Assembly (NCBI RefSeq): GCF_001612785.1
Contig: NZ_BDBC01000015.1
Span: 1-64,000 of the forward strand
Direction: 5' to 3'
From: Nocardia beijingensis NBRC 16342
GTDB lineage: Bacteria > Actinomycetota > Actinomycetes > Mycobacteriales > Mycobacteriaceae
Length of the DNA stretch: 64,000 nt
A model generated the notes under the pieces. The model had not been told where the DNA came from. It saw only the letters and a list, made by a program, of their open reading frames with translations, and ran no database searches. Shown here one piece after another: positions 1 to 9,716 of this stretch (the stretch's first letter is position 1; every line of letters begins with the position of its first letter). Position numbers and translations under genes: made by a program.

Positions 1-1239
1 CCGCGTGAGGCGAACTGGGTGATCGGCTCGCTGCTGCTGATCCTGGCGATGTTCGAGGGCTTCTTCGGCTACTCGCTGCCCGACGACCTGCTGTCGGGCA
101 CCGGCCTGCGGGCCGCGTTCTCCGGGATCACGATCTCGATTCCGATCATCGGCACCTGGATGCACTGGCTGATGTTCGGTGGCGACTTCCCGGGCGAGAT
201 CATCATTCCGCGGCTCTACATCGCGCACGTGCTGTTGTTCCCCGGCATCATCCTGGCGCTGATCGCGGCGCACGTGGCGCTGGTGTGGTACCAGAAGCAC
301 ACCCAGTTCCCCGGCCCTGGCCGCACCGAGAACAACGTGGTCGGCGCCCGCATCGTGCCGGTGTTCGCCGCCGACCAGGGCGCGTTCTTCGCCTTCACCC
401 TCGGCGTGGTCGGGCTCCTCGGTGGGCTGTTCCAGATCAACCCGATCTGGAACCTCGGTCCGTACAACCCGTCGCAGGTCTCGGCGGGTTCGCAGCCGGA
501 CATGTACATGATGTGGACCGACGGCATGGCCCGGTTGATGCCGCCGTGGGAGCTGTACCTCGGCCGCTACACCGTGCCCGCCGTCTTCTGGGTCGCCGTG
601 CTCATGGGGTTGGTCTTCGCCGTGCTCATCGCCTACCCCTGGATCGAAAAGCGGCTCACCGGCGACACCAGCGCACACCACAACCTGCTGCAACGCCCCC
701 GTGACGTCCCGGTCCGCACCGCGATCGGCGCGATGGCCATCACCTTCTACGTGGTGCTGACGCTCTCGTGCGTCAACGACATCATCGCCTACAAATTCCA
801 GATCTCGTTGAACGCGACGACCTGGGCGGGCCGCATCGGCATTCTGCTCGCGCCTCCGATCGCCTACTTCCTGGCCTACCGCATCTGCCTCGGCCTGCAA
901 CGCAGTGACCGGGCGGTGCTCGAGCACGGCGTGGAGACCGGCGTGATCAAGCGCCTGCCGCACGGCGAGTACATCGAGGTGCACCAACCGCTGGGGCCGG
1001 TGGACAAGCACGGCCACCCGGTACCGCTGGACTACCAGGGCGCGCCCGTGCCGAAGAAGATGAGCAAGCTCGGCGCGGCGGGCAAGCCGGGGACCGGCAG
1101 CTTCCTGCGCGCGGATCCGCGGAACGAGAGCGCCAAGCACTTCGAGCTCGAGCACGAAGAGGAGCGCAAGCAGCTCACCGTGCTGCGCAAGGTGCAGGAA
1201 CGGGCGAACGGAAACGGGAACGGTTCCGCGCACCGCTGA
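1..1239 (+). CDS. qcrB: Cytochrome bc1 complex cytochrome b subunit, C-terminal part
   Basis: Membrane cytochrome b of the actinobacterial bc1-aa3 respiratory supercomplex, which oxidises menaquinol and passes electrons to cytochrome c. The reading frame is open from the first base of the window, so the N-terminus lies upstream. Visible are the helix with heme-ligand histidines ([20 protein letters not shown]), the quinol-site region MYMMWTDG followed by PPWELY, several later membrane helices, and the long charged cytosolic tail typical of actinobacterial QcrB, here ending in an Asn/Gly-rich stretch. It should be the last gene of qcrCAB because a strong hairpin follows the stop codon. Family assignment is secure. 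Confidence 0.97.
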   Translation, partial: PREANWVIGSLLLILAMFEGFFGYSLPDDLLSGTGLRAAFSGITISIPIIGTWMHWLMFGGDFPGEIIIPRLYIAHVLLFPGIILALIAAHVALVWYQKHTQFPGPGRTENNVVGARIVPVFAADQGAFFAFTLGVVGLLGGLFQINPIWNLGPYNPSQVSAGSQPDMYMMWTDGMARLMPPWELYLGRYTVPAVFWVAVLMGLVFAVLIAYPWIEKRLTGDTSAHHNLLQRPRDVPVRTAIGAMAITFYVVLTLSCVNDIIAYKFQISLNATTWAGRIGILLAPPIAYFLAYRICLGLQRSDRAVLEHGVETGVIKRLPHGEYIEVHQPLGPVDKHGHPVPLDYQGAPVPKKMSKLGAAGKPGTGSFLRADPRNESAKHFELEHEEERKQLTVLRKVQERANGNGNGSAHR

Positions 1240-1280
1240 TCGGCGCCGCGCCGCGCACGACCCGCCCGGAAAACCGCGAA

Positions 1281-1307
1281 GGCCCCGAGTCCATGCGACC
1301 CGGGGCC
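1281..1307 (+). terminator. Terminator after qcrB
   Basis: Inverted repeat GGCCCCG...CGGGGCC, extended inward by GTC/GAC across one mismatch, followed by a T-rich stretch. It lies 40 nt after the qcrB stop, so it probably ends the qcr operon. Confidence 0.65.
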
Positions 1308-1340
1308 CGCTTTGCCTTGTTCAGGCGATTCCGGAGCGAC

Positions 1341-1550
1341 TCACCCGCGCCGGAACTCTCCCGTCGAGACCCCCTCTAGGAATGCATCCCACTCGCCCGG
1401 CGCAAACGCCAAGACCGGGCCACGTCCACTGTCCTTGGTGTCACGAACCGCGACATTGCCGTCGACGAGAAAAGCGACTTCCACGCAGTTCCCATCCGGA
1501 CCGCTGTATGTGCTCTTGCGCCACACAGCGCCCGTCCAATCAACCTCCAC
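1341..1550 (-). CDS. DUF397 domain protein
   Basis: A 69-residue protein consisting almost only of a DUF397 domain: WRKSTYSGPDGNCVEVA near the start, VAVRDTKD in the middle and FAPGEWDAF near the end. In actinomycetes such proteins usually sit beside an XRE-family regulator (HTH plus DUF5753) and are thought to act with it. No such regulator is adjacent, so this copy is an orphan. The GTG start has a good ribosome site (AAAGGAG at 1559-1565, nine bases away). Function beyond the family is unknown. Confidence 0.88.
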   Translation of the reverse strand: MEVDWTGAVWRKSTYSGPDGNCVEVAFLVDGNVAVRDTKDSGRGPVLAFAPGEWDAFLEGVSTGEFRRG

Positions 1551-1565
1551 GGCACTAGCTCCTTT

Positions 1566-1960
1566 GCTGCGTCGAGAGCGAGATTTCTCCTGACATCGTT
1601 CCAGCTAGCTCGGTACCCGACCGGAAAGCCGAATCCCGTGGTGCACCCCGTGCCGGAGCGCACTTTCCCGGTGCGTCGATATCGCACATCGAGTTCGAGA
1701 GGAAATTAACCTCGCGCGGGGCCTGTCCCCGCGCGGTAACACTAGCAGGTCCTTCGAAAGTTTGCCCGGCTCTTGCCTATTGAATCATCGCAACCACACA
1801 CGTTTGCGAAGCAACGAAGTTGCGGGAACATTGCCGAGTCTCGGCATTCATTCCAAACACTGCCGTACCACAATGTTTTTAACGGATGTGATTGCTCTGT
1901 TATCGGTCGACAATTCACCTCCCTCCGGAGGCCGCGTCGACGGGGCCGCGGCGGCCGTGC
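1566..1960. other. Gene-free stretch with one strong hairpin
   Basis: No convincing gene was found on either strand. The stretch is less GC-rich than its surroundings. It holds a perfect 9-bp inverted repeat (CGCGCGGGG / CCCCGCGCG, 1713-1735) flanked by TTAACC and GGTAAC, so the dyad is longer with small interruptions. It could be a regulatory dyad or a terminator without a T-tract. Promoters for the divergent genes on either side must lie here. Confidence 0.45.
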
Positions 1961-1972
1961 ATGATGGAACCT

Positions 1973-2455
1973 ATGGTCGAACGCGATCGAGACGACGCAG
2001 GTCGCGCCCGTAATGCCCGTCCGCGCGACCGCCTCGGGCGTCCACTGCCTCCCGGCAGCACCGGAGTTGCCCGAATTCCGGACGATCTCGAGCTTCCACC
2101 CCAGCAAACCTTGACCTTCGCCCAGCAACTGCTGGACGAGGGACTCGCATTCAACGCACACGAGGTTTTAGAGGCCGCGTGGAAGAACGGACCGTTCGCC
2201 GAGCGGATGCTGTGGCAGGCGCTAGCGCAGTTCGCTGTCGGGCTCACCCACATACAGCGCGGTAATCCCAAGGGGGCGCGTACACTGCTCGGCCGCGCGG
2301 TGTCGCGGTTGACGTCATACCAGTCCGAGGGCGAGCACGCGCCCTACGAAATCGACCTGCCCGGATTGATCGCCCACGGCCGAGCCTTGCTCGCCACGCT
2401 GGAGGCGGGCGGCGAACCGGCGGACGCCGACCTGCGGCCGCGTCTGCGCGGCTGA
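1973..2455 (+). CDS. DUF309 domain protein
   Basis: About 160 residues. The centre matches the DUF309 helical family: a FNAHEVLEAAWK segment followed by a helix with LWQALAQFAVGLTHIQRGN. Members are small, soluble and of unknown biochemical role. Alternative ATG codons lie at 1961 and 1964. The ATG at 1973 is preferred because homologous proteins begin close to the ArgAsp-rich segment and because a CATGAT box lies seven bases upstream, compatible with a leaderless transcript. The next gene, gluQ, starts 57 bases downstream. Confidence 0.8.
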   Translation: MVERDRDDAGRARNARPRDRLGRPLPPGSTGVARIPDDLELPPQQTLTFAQQLLDEGLAFNAHEVLEAAWKNGPFAERMLWQALAQFAVGLTHIQRGNPKGARTLLGRAVSRLTSYQSEGEHAPYEIDLPGLIAHGRALLATLEAGGEPADADLRPRLRG

Positions 2456-2512
2456 CCGCCGTGACTTCTACCATGACCGACGTGCGCATGTCATCGTCCA
2501 CCAGGCGAGCCC

Positions 2513-3430
2513 GTGATTGAGCCGGGCGCGGGCCGGTACGCGCCGAGCCCGTCCGGGGACCTGCACCTGGGTAACCTCCGCACCGCACTGCTGGCCTGGG
2601 CGTTCGCTCGCTCCACCGGCCGCCGCTTCCTGCTCCGGATCGACGACCTGGATCGGGTGCGACCCGGTGCCGAACAGCGGCAGCTGGAGGATCTCGCCGC
2701 GATCGGCGTGGATTGGGATGGACCCGTGGTCCGCCAGTCCGATCGGCTGCCGCGATACGAGGCGGCCATCGAGCGCCTCACCGCCGCCGGGCTCACCTAC
2801 GAATGCTTCTGCACCCGAAGAGAAATACAGAAGGCCGCGACGGCCCCGCACGGACCGATGGGCGCCTACCCCGGCACCTGCCGCACCTTGATTCCGGTGG
2901 AGCGCGAACGGCTGCGCGCGCAGGGCCGCCCGGCCGCACTGCGCCTGCGCGCCACGACCACCGAATTCGAAGTGCACGACGAGCTGCACGGTCGTTACCG
3001 AGGCCCGGTCGACGACGTGGTGCTGCGGCGCGGCGACGGCATCCCCGCCTACAACCTCGCCGTCGTGGTGGACGACGCGGCACAGGGCGTCGACCAGGTG
3101 GTGCGCGGCGACGACCTGCTGCCGTCGACCCCGAGGCAGGCCTACCTCGCGACGCTGCTCGATCTGCCGGTGCCGCACTATGCCCACGTGCCGCTGGTGC
3201 TCAACGCGGAAGGGCGGCGACTGGCGAAACGGGATGGGGCGGTGACACTCCGCGAACGATTGGCGCTCGGCAACACGCCGGAGGAAGTACTCTCGGCACT
3301 GGCCGCTTCGCTCGGCTTCACCGCGACATCGTCGTCCGAGCTACTCGAGCGTTTCGACACCGGGCGGCTACCCCGCGAACCGTCGATATTCGACGTGGAC
3401 GGGTTGTTGCGAAGCAGCCCATGTCCGTAA
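2513..3430 (+). CDS. gluQ: Glutamyl-Q tRNA(Asp) synthetase
   Basis: A 305-residue truncated class I synthetase paralogue. It activates glutamate and attaches it to queuosine at position 34 of tRNA-Asp, not to the 3' end. Seen in sequence: the HIGH-like motif in PSGDLHLGNLRTALLAW, the KMSKS-like motif RLAKRDG, and Cys/Cys/Tyr/Cys of the zinc site (CFCTRR, then YPGTC). The anticodon-binding domain of GluRS is absent, as expected. In-frame stops just upstream leave GTG at 2513 as the start. The enzyme only makes sense in a cell that makes or salvages queuosine, which fits the transporter and tgt within 4 kb. Confidence 0.93.
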   Translation: MIEPGAGRYAPSPSGDLHLGNLRTALLAWAFARSTGRRFLLRIDDLDRVRPGAEQRQLEDLAAIGVDWDGPVVRQSDRLPRYEAAIERLTAAGLTYECFCTRREIQKAATAPHGPMGAYPGTCRTLIPVERERLRAQGRPAALRLRATTTEFEVHDELHGRYRGPVDDVVLRRGDGIPAYNLAVVVDDAAQGVDQVVRGDDLLPSTPRQAYLATLLDLPVPHYAHVPLVLNAEGRRLAKRDGAVTLRERLALGNTPEEVLSALAASLGFTATSSSELLERFDTGRLPREPSIFDVDGLLRSSPCP

Positions 3431-3476
3431 CGTACGCATCGTCCAACTACTGATCAATCGACGAGGACAAACAACT

Positions 3477-4175
3477 ATGACAAGCGGTGGGTACGACCCC
3501 AACCAGTATCCGCAGGGCGGGCAGCCGTACGGGCAGCCGTACCCACAGGGGGGCGACCAGTACGGACAGCAGCCCCAGTACGGCCAGCAGCCTCAGTACG
3601 GGCAGCAGCCTCAGTACGGCGGGCAGCAGCCCCAGTACGGCGGCCAGCAGCAGCAATACGGCCAGCAGCCCCAGTACGGGCAGCAGCCCCAGTACGGCGG
3701 GCAGGAGCCGTACGGCCAGTACCCGCAGCAGCCGGGGTTCAACAACTACGGCGGCCAGCCGGGCGACCTCGGCACCCGGATCGGCGCGCGTGTCATCGAC
3801 GCGCTCATCCTCTACATCCCGTACCTCATCCTGTACACCCTGTTCAACAACTCGCTCGGCCTGACCATCGGCCTCAGCATCGTGTGGACCTTGGTGCAGC
3901 TCGGTTACTTCGTCGGCATGGAGACCTCGCAGGGCACCACGCTCGGTAAGAAGATCCTCGGTCTGAAGGTGCTCGCCCCCGGTGGCGCCGCGAAGATCGA
4001 CCCGGCCACCTCGTTGAAGCGCAACATCTTCGTCGCGGCCAACATCATCCCGTGCGTCGGCGGCCTCGTCTCGCTCGGTCTGGCCATCTACATCATGGTC
4101 ACCATCTCGCAGGACCCGAACAAGCAGGGCTGGCACGACAAGTTCGCCGGCGGCACCCAGGTCGTGAAGGCCTGA
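3477..4175 (+). CDS. RDD-family membrane protein with Gln/Tyr/Gly-rich N-terminal repeats
   Basis: 232 residues. Residues 1-95 are low-complexity, built from repeated QYGQQP-like units. The rest is an RDD domain: LGTRIGARVIDALI opens the first helix, followed by two or three further membrane segments and a TTLGKKILGL loop. RDD proteins are small membrane proteins of unclear function; some actinobacterial ones have disordered repeat tails of this sort. The repeats share composition with two other membrane proteins in the window (4254-4781 and 61328-62041). A perfect bidirectional terminator follows. Confidence 0.87.
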   Translation: MTSGGYDPNQYPQGGQPYGQPYPQGGDQYGQQPQYGQQPQYGQQPQYGGQQPQYGGQQQQYGQQPQYGQQPQYGGQEPYGQYPQQPGFNNYGGQPGDLGTRIGARVIDALILYIPYLILYTLFNNSLGLTIGLSIVWTLVQLGYFVGMETSQGTTLGKKILGLKVLAPGGAAKIDPATSLKRNIFVAANIIPCVGGLVSLGLAIYIMVTISQDPNKQGWHDKFAGGTQVVKA

Positions 4176-4193
4176 TCCGCCGCGGCGGGCACG

Positions 4194-4237
4194 AAAGCAG
4201 AAGGGGCGCACCCGGATGGGTGCGCCCCTTCTGCTTT
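4194..4237. terminator. Bidirectional terminator between convergent genes
   Basis: A perfect 20-bp inverted repeat with a GGAT loop. The outer arms begin AAAGCAG and end CTGCTTT, so a T-run follows the hairpin on either strand. It lies between the converging RDD and DUF4190 genes. Confidence 0.92.
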
Positions 4238-4253
4238 TCCGTGACCGGTTGCG

Positions 4254-4781
4254 CTACGCGCTCGTCGCCCCCGCGATGATCACGACGACGAACCACAGGA
4301 TGCCGAGCACGATCGCGCCGACCCCGATCCAGATGCCTGCGAGCGCCATACCGCGCCCCTCCTGGCCGGTCTGCTTGACCTGGTTCAACGCGATCACGCC
4401 GAGGATGATGCCGACGATCGAGCCGAGCCCGCAGGTGACGAACCCGACCAGCGACGAGATCAGCGCGCCGATCGCCATGCCGTTGGTGCCTTGCGACGGG
4501 ACTCCGTAGGGCTGATAGGGCGTCTGGTAGCCGTATTGCGGCTGCGGCTGCGAGTACGGCTGCGCAGGCGGCTGGTAGGACGGGTACTGCGGCTGCGGAG
4601 GCGGCGTCATCGGCTGCGAGGGCGGCTGCACGGGGTACTGCGGCGCCGACGGGTAGCCCGACGGCTGCTGGTGCTCCTGGCTCGGGTACTGCGGGACCGA
4701 ACTCTGCCCCCCGGACTCCGGCGACACGCCTTGGCCGCCGTACTGCTTCCACCACTCGTCGGAGTCCCCGGGATTCGTCAT
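4254..4781 (-). CDS. DUF4190-type membrane protein with Pro/Gln/Tyr-rich N-terminus
   Basis: 175 residues from the ATG at 4781. The first 95 are rich in Pro, Gln, Tyr and Ser. The second half has two membrane helices, beginning with NGMAIGALISSLVGF and a small-residue-rich hairpin (GSIVGIILGVIAL), as in DUF4190 proteins. The conserved NQVKQTGQEGRGMALAG segment lies between the helices. Role unknown. It is divergent from the queuosine-precursor transporter, with 29 bp between the starts. Confidence 0.84.
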   Translation of the reverse strand: MTNPGDSDEWWKQYGGQGVSPESGGQSSVPQYPSQEHQQPSGYPSAPQYPVQPPSQPMTPPPQPQYPSYQPPAQPYSQPQPQYGYQTPYQPYGVPSQGTNGMAIGALISSLVGFVTCGLGSIVGIILGVIALNQVKQTGQEGRGMALAGIWIGVGAIVLGILWFVVVIIAGATSA

Positions 4782-4810
4782 TGCTACAGCGTATTCCACA
4801 ACCTGGTTTG

Positions 4811-5590
4811 ATGATGCGGGTGAGTGAGTCGAAAACCACGCAAGAGCACGGCGGGCCTGGACGCCCCGCGGACCATGCGGCATTCGCCCAGGTAGCGCGG
4901 GGGTACTACGCACCGATCGTGGCCCTGTTCACGGCAACCCTGATCATTTCCAACATCTGCGCCACCAAGGGGGTGGAGTTCTTCGGCGACCGGTCGGTGT
5001 CGCTGGGGCCGCTGCAAATCCTCCCGATCGCCACCGACGGCGCCTTCTTCCTGTTCCCGCTGGCCTACATCCTCGGCGATGTGCTCAGCGAGGTGTACGG
5101 CTTCCGCGCCACCCGGCGGGCCATCTACTACGGCTTCGCCGCCCTGCTGCTGACGGTCGTCTGTTTCGCCATCGCGATCCGGCTGCCCGCCGCGAGCTTC
5201 TACGACAACCAAGAGGCGTTCCGCACCGTCCTGGGGACGACGCCTCGGCTCGTCATCGCGGGCCTGGCCGGGTACTTCGTCGGCCAGTTGCTGAATTCCG
5301 CGACGTTGGTGCTGATCAAGGAGCGGACGAAGGAAAAATACCTGTGGGCCAGGCTGATCGGATCGACCATCGTCGGCGAGTTCGCCGACACGCTGATCTT
5401 CTGCTCGATCGCCGCCGGCGCGATCGGCATCGATACCTGGCAGCAGTTCGTCAACTATGTGATCGTCGGCTTCATCTGGAAGACCCTGTGCGAGGTATTC
5501 GTACTCCCGATCACCTACCGGGTGATCGCGTTACTCAAGAAGCGCGAACCGAGCTACGCACCGACCGAAGCGGACCCGCTGCACGCCTGA
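4811..5590 (+). CDS. Queuosine precursor transporter (YhhQ/VUT family)
   Basis: About 259 residues, a multi-span inner-membrane protein of the COG1738/YhhQ family, which takes up queuosine precursors such as preQ0, preQ1 or queuine. Typical features are FTATLIISNICATKG in helix 1, the conserved YILGDVLSEVYGFRATRRAIYY written here in two parts (YILGDVLSEVYG, then FRATRRAIYY), LVIAGLAGYFVGQLLNS, and WARLIGSTIVGEFADTLIF in the second half. The start is uncertain: ATG 4811, ATG 4814 or GTG 4820. It runs towards tgt, and gluQ lies 1.4 kb upstream, so the substrate is inferred to feed tRNA queuosine. Confidence 0.9.
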   Translation: MMRVSESKTTQEHGGPGRPADHAAFAQVARGYYAPIVALFTATLIISNICATKGVEFFGDRSVSLGPLQILPIATDGAFFLFPLAYILGDVLSEVYGFRATRRAIYYGFAALLLTVVCFAIAIRLPAASFYDNQEAFRTVLGTTPRLVIAGLAGYFVGQLLNSATLVLIKERTKEKYLWARLIGSTIVGEFADTLIFCSIAAGAIGIDTWQQFVNYVIVGFIWKTLCEVFVLPITYRVIALLKKREPSYAPTEADPLHA

Positions 5591-5644
5591 CGAAGTTCCC
5601 GGCGACACCACGGAGGGCGCGGGCAACGAGGGCCGATCGGAGAG

Positions 5645-6952
<1,308 letters not shown>

Positions 6953-6994
6953 TCACCGGCCGGGAAGAGCTGTTTCGTGCGCATAGCGGCGGCC

Positions 6995-7636
6995 TCACGA
7001 CAGCCGGACGGCGCCGGCCTCCGGCGGAGGGAGGCCGACGAGCTTGGTCAGGAAGCGGTCGATCTGTTCTTCGGCGGGCGGCCAGGGCAAGTCCGGCTCG
7101 TTGATACGTTGCGCCAGCATGCCGTTGACGGCGGTGCGGAGATCGATCGTGACGGTGGCGGCGTCGTCGGGCGGGGCGAGCCCCGCGTCCATGCAGGCCT
7201 GCACAGCGGTCGCGGTGCGCTCGACGAGCACTTTCTTGAACGGCATGCCCAGCCGCCGGTGCACCTTGCTCTCGTGCAGCACCTTGTAGAGGCCGGGATG
7301 CGCCTGCGCCCACGCGGCCTGGGCCAGAATCCGCGCTCGTAGCGCCGACGCAGGGTCGGGTGCGGCCGTGGCTGCCCGGTCGCCCGCTTCGACCAATTGC
7401 TCGTGGCAGCGTTGCAGGACGGCGAGCACGAGTGCGTCGCGGTCGGGGAAATGTAGGTAGACCGAGGTCGCGGCGACCGAAACCGCGCGCGCGACCGCGC
7501 GCAGGGACAGGGCCTCGTCGTCGGCGAGTTCGTTGAGCATCTCCGCTGCGGCCACGATGATCTCTTCGCGCAGCAGCCCGCCTTGCCCGCGCGCGTTGGG
7601 ACGCCGTCGGGCGCTGGGCTTCCGGGTCTCCTCCAT
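6995..7636 (-). CDS. TetR/AcrR family repressor
   Basis: 213 residues. The N-terminal HTH spans about residues 20-70 (EIIVAAAEML, then SLRAVARAVSVAATSVYLHF), followed by a ligand-binding domain of the kind with conserved LxxxAxxWAQ helices. It is divergent from a carboxymuconolactone-decarboxylase-like gene, and two identical dyads lie in the intergenic region, one over its own -35 region. Autoregulation together with control of the neighbour is inferred. A clear -10 (TATACT, 7646-7651) lies nine bases before the ATG. The ligand is unknown. Confidence 0.93.
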   Translation of the reverse strand: MEETRKPSARRRPNARGQGGLLREEIIVAAAEMLNELADDEALSLRAVARAVSVAATSVYLHFPDRDALVLAVLQRCHEQLVEAGDRAATAAPDPASALRARILAQAAWAQAHPGLYKVLHESKVHRRLGMPFKKVLVERTATAVQACMDAGLAPPDDAATVTIDLRTAVNGMLAQRINEPDLPWPPAEEQIDRFLTKLVGLPPPEAGAVRLS

Positions 7637-7645
7637 TACTGCCGG

Positions 7646-7651
7646 AGTATA
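7646..7651 (-). promoter_or_regulatory. -10 box of the tetR-type gene
   Basis: TATACT on the minus strand, nine bases before the ATG at 7636. The -35 region expected 17 bp further upstream falls inside the first operator (7668-7681), which fits repression by blocking polymerase. Confidence 0.55.
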
Positions 7652-7667
7652 GCTGGACAGTCATTGC

Positions 7668-7704
7668 GCTACAGCTGTAGCCTTACTTGAGCTACAGCTG
7701 TAGC
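7668..7704. promoter_or_regulatory. Two identical palindromic operators for the divergent TetR regulator
   Basis: The 14-bp perfect palindrome GCTACAGCTGTAGC occurs at 7668-7681 and again at 7691-7704, with centres 23 bp apart, about two helical turns. Both lie between the divergent TetR gene and its neighbour. Paired dyads of this kind are typical TetR-family operators. The match of regulator and site is inferred from position. Confidence 0.8.
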
Positions 7705-7737
7705 GCTACCGCCGTTTACTTATCTAGAGGAGTTTCC

Positions 7738-8469
7738 GTGAGCACTACGAGTGGGACGGCCGCCATGACGAACCTGGAGCGACTGGCCGAAGTGGACCCG
7801 GTGTTCGCCCAGATGGTCGGCGCCACCGCCGGACATGTCCGCGCGATTCCAGAGCTGACTCAGCGCGAGAAGACTTTCCTGTGCGTGGTGGCCGACGTCT
7901 GCCAGTCGAGTCTCGGTTTCGCGTTCGAGGCACACGTCCGGACCGGCCTGGCGCATGGCGTCTCGACTTCTGACGTCCGGGCGCTGTTGCGCTTCATCTC
8001 CTACGACTGCGGATATCACGCGGCCAGCGAGGGCTTCGAAAGGCTCGCCGAGTTCGAGGCGCGGCACGGCATCGCGCGCACCGAAACCGAACCGCTGGCC
8101 GACGATCTCATCACGACGGGACCCGGCGCGGCGCCGAGCCCGCTACCGGACGTGGTCCGCGATCAAGTGCGGGCGCTCGACAGCCACTTCCTCGAACACT
8201 TCGATCTGCAATCCCGCATGCGGTCCGGGCATGGCCCCGGCACGCTCTCCGAGCGCGAACGCGGATTCGCGAGCCTGAGCATCGACGTGCACTATCAGAC
8301 GCTGGAAGAGACGTTCCACGCGCACGTCGGCCGGGCCCTGCGCGGCGGCGCGTCCCGTGCGGACGTCCGCGCCGCCCTGCGCTTCAACGCCCAATTCGGG
8401 GTGACTAGGGCCTGGCACGGCTGGAAGGCACTGAACGCGTACTTCGCCGAACTCGACGCGGCGGACTGA
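7738..8469 (+). CDS. Carboxymuconolactone decarboxylase (AhpD-like) family protein with two domains
   Basis: 243 residues from GTG 7738, placed by an AGAGGAG ribosome site five bases upstream. There are two repeats of the carboxymuconolactone-decarboxylase fold: the first around LTQREKTFLCVVADVCQSSL, the second around LSERERGFASLSIDVHYQTL with HAHVGRALRGGASRADV. The CxxC pair of peroxidase-active AhpD proteins is absent, so a redox role is doubtful and a decarboxylase- or ligand-binding-like role remains possible. Expression is presumably controlled by the divergent TetR protein through the twin operators. Confidence 0.82.
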   Translation: MSTTSGTAAMTNLERLAEVDPVFAQMVGATAGHVRAIPELTQREKTFLCVVADVCQSSLGFAFEAHVRTGLAHGVSTSDVRALLRFISYDCGYHAASEGFERLAEFEARHGIARTETEPLADDLITTGPGAAPSPLPDVVRDQVRALDSHFLEHFDLQSRMRSGHGPGTLSERERGFASLSIDVHYQTLEETFHAHVGRALRGGASRADVRAALRFNAQFGVTRAWHGWKALNAYFAELDAAD

Positions 8470-8633
8470 CGCCGGCTTCCTACCGGCCCCAGCCCTGACG
8501 AAGAGCACTGAGGAGTTGGACCAGCAGAGCAACACGGCGCCCGCGAACTGTGCGTTCAAAGGCCGCAAATGAGCCCACGCTCGTCACAGTTCGGTGGTCG
8601 CCGCCCGAACCAGGCCACTGCTCGTCGAAGACA

Positions 8634-9101
8634 TCAGCGGGATTCGCCCGAGCGCGACACCCGCTCGGTTTGCTCTTGGTGCACCCGCAGCGCGGTGCGC
8701 AGGAAGTCGAGGGCGATGCGCAGCTCGTCGGTGTCGAACCGCGTAAGGGCCTCGGCGCCCGCCGTCCCCACGGGTTCGAAGATCTCTCGCGCCACCTCGA
8801 CGGCCCGCGCGGTGGCTTCGACCATGATCCGCCGCCGATTACCGGGATCTTGTGCGCGCGAGACGAATCCGGCCCGGGTCAACCGGTCCACGACGGTGGT
8901 GGTGGCGGCGGGACTCAGTCGCAGCGCGGCGCTGAGCTCCCCCGCCGTCAACGGGCCTCGGCCGAGCACGATGTCCAGACAGCGCAGGTCGGTGCGGTTC
9001 AACCCCAGACGAACGGCCGCGGCCTCGTCGAAGGCGTCGAAGCTCTGCTGCAGCGTCCGCAGCTCTTGCGCGATCGCGCCGATCAACTCATCTTTCGACA
9101 T
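8634..9101 (-). CDS. MarR family regulator
   Basis: 155 residues with a winged helix: LGLNRTDLRCLDIVLGRGPL, the recognition helix region LSAALRLSPAATTTVVDRL, and the wing segment RAQDPGNRRRIMVEAT. It is divergent from a SnoaL-like gene, and a dyad in the 60-bp intergenic region suggests that it controls both. The effector is unknown. Confidence 0.92.
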   Translation of the reverse strand: MSKDELIGAIAQELRTLQQSFDAFDEAAAVRLGLNRTDLRCLDIVLGRGPLTAGELSAALRLSPAATTTVVDRLTRAGFVSRAQDPGNRRRIMVEATARAVEVAREIFEPVGTAGAEALTRFDTDELRIALDFLRTALRVHQEQTERVSRSGESR

Positions 9102-9125
9102 TCGAAGCTTTCTGTTATCTTACAT

Positions 9126-9138
9126 TTCGATCATCGAA
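9126..9138. promoter_or_regulatory. Dyad between the MarR gene and the SnoaL-like gene
   Basis: TTCGATCATCGAA, two 6-bp arms around one central base, in an AT-richer 60-bp intergenic segment between divergent genes. It is the probable MarR operator. Confidence 0.6.
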
Positions 9139-9161
9139 TCTTAGCATCGGAAGGCACCACC

Positions 9162-9662
9162 ATGAACGCGACCCTCGACCGCACCGACGACCGCGCGCTG
9201 CGCAGCCTGTTCGACGACCTCATGCGCACCTGGACCGACAACGACGCCGCCGCGTACGCCGCGCTGTTCACCGAGGACTCCGACTACGTCTCCTACGACG
9301 GCACCCGCGCCACCGGCCGCGGCGAGCATCAGGCCAACCACGACAAGCTCTTCCGTGGAGTCCTGGCCGGGTCGGCACTGGTCGGCGGTCTCGAGTCGAT
9401 CCGCTTCGTCACCCCCGACGTGGCGATCGTGCACGGCACGGCATCGGTTCTGATGCCGTGGCGCTCGCGCCTGCCCCAGCGCCGCCTGTCCCGCCAAACG
9501 CTGGTGACCGTGCGCACCGAAGAGGGTTGGAAGATCGCCGCGCTGCACAACGGCCGCGTCCGCCCGGTGCGCATCCCCGAACCGAACTCGTTCCCGTCGA
9601 AGATGTCCCAGCTCATGAGCCGCTTGGCCCGCCGCATCGGCCTCGGCCGGAAACGGTCGTGA
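9162..9662 (+). CDS. SgcJ/EcaC-type SnoaL-like (NTF2-fold) protein
   Basis: 166 residues. The pattern LFDDLMRTWTDNDAAAYAAL, FTEDSDYVSYDGTRATGR and a closing RTEEGWKIAALHNGRV is that of the SgcJ/EcaC subfamily of the NTF2-like superfamily. Members are small cone-shaped proteins, some of them enzymes in secondary metabolism and many with no known reaction. A basic C-terminal tail (SRLARRIGLGRKRS) extends beyond the fold. It is divergent from the MarR regulator, which is inferred to control it. The substrate cannot be predicted. Confidence 0.83.
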   Translation: MNATLDRTDDRALRSLFDDLMRTWTDNDAAAYAALFTEDSDYVSYDGTRATGRGEHQANHDKLFRGVLAGSALVGGLESIRFVTPDVAIVHGTASVLMPWRSRLPQRRLSRQTLVTVRTEEGWKIAALHNGRVRPVRIPEPNSFPSKMSQLMSRLARRIGLGRKRS

Positions 9663-9716
9663 GTGCGGGCCGACCGAGCGAGCTGCTGCGTGTCCGCGCC
9701 GAAGGCGCGGCCAAAA

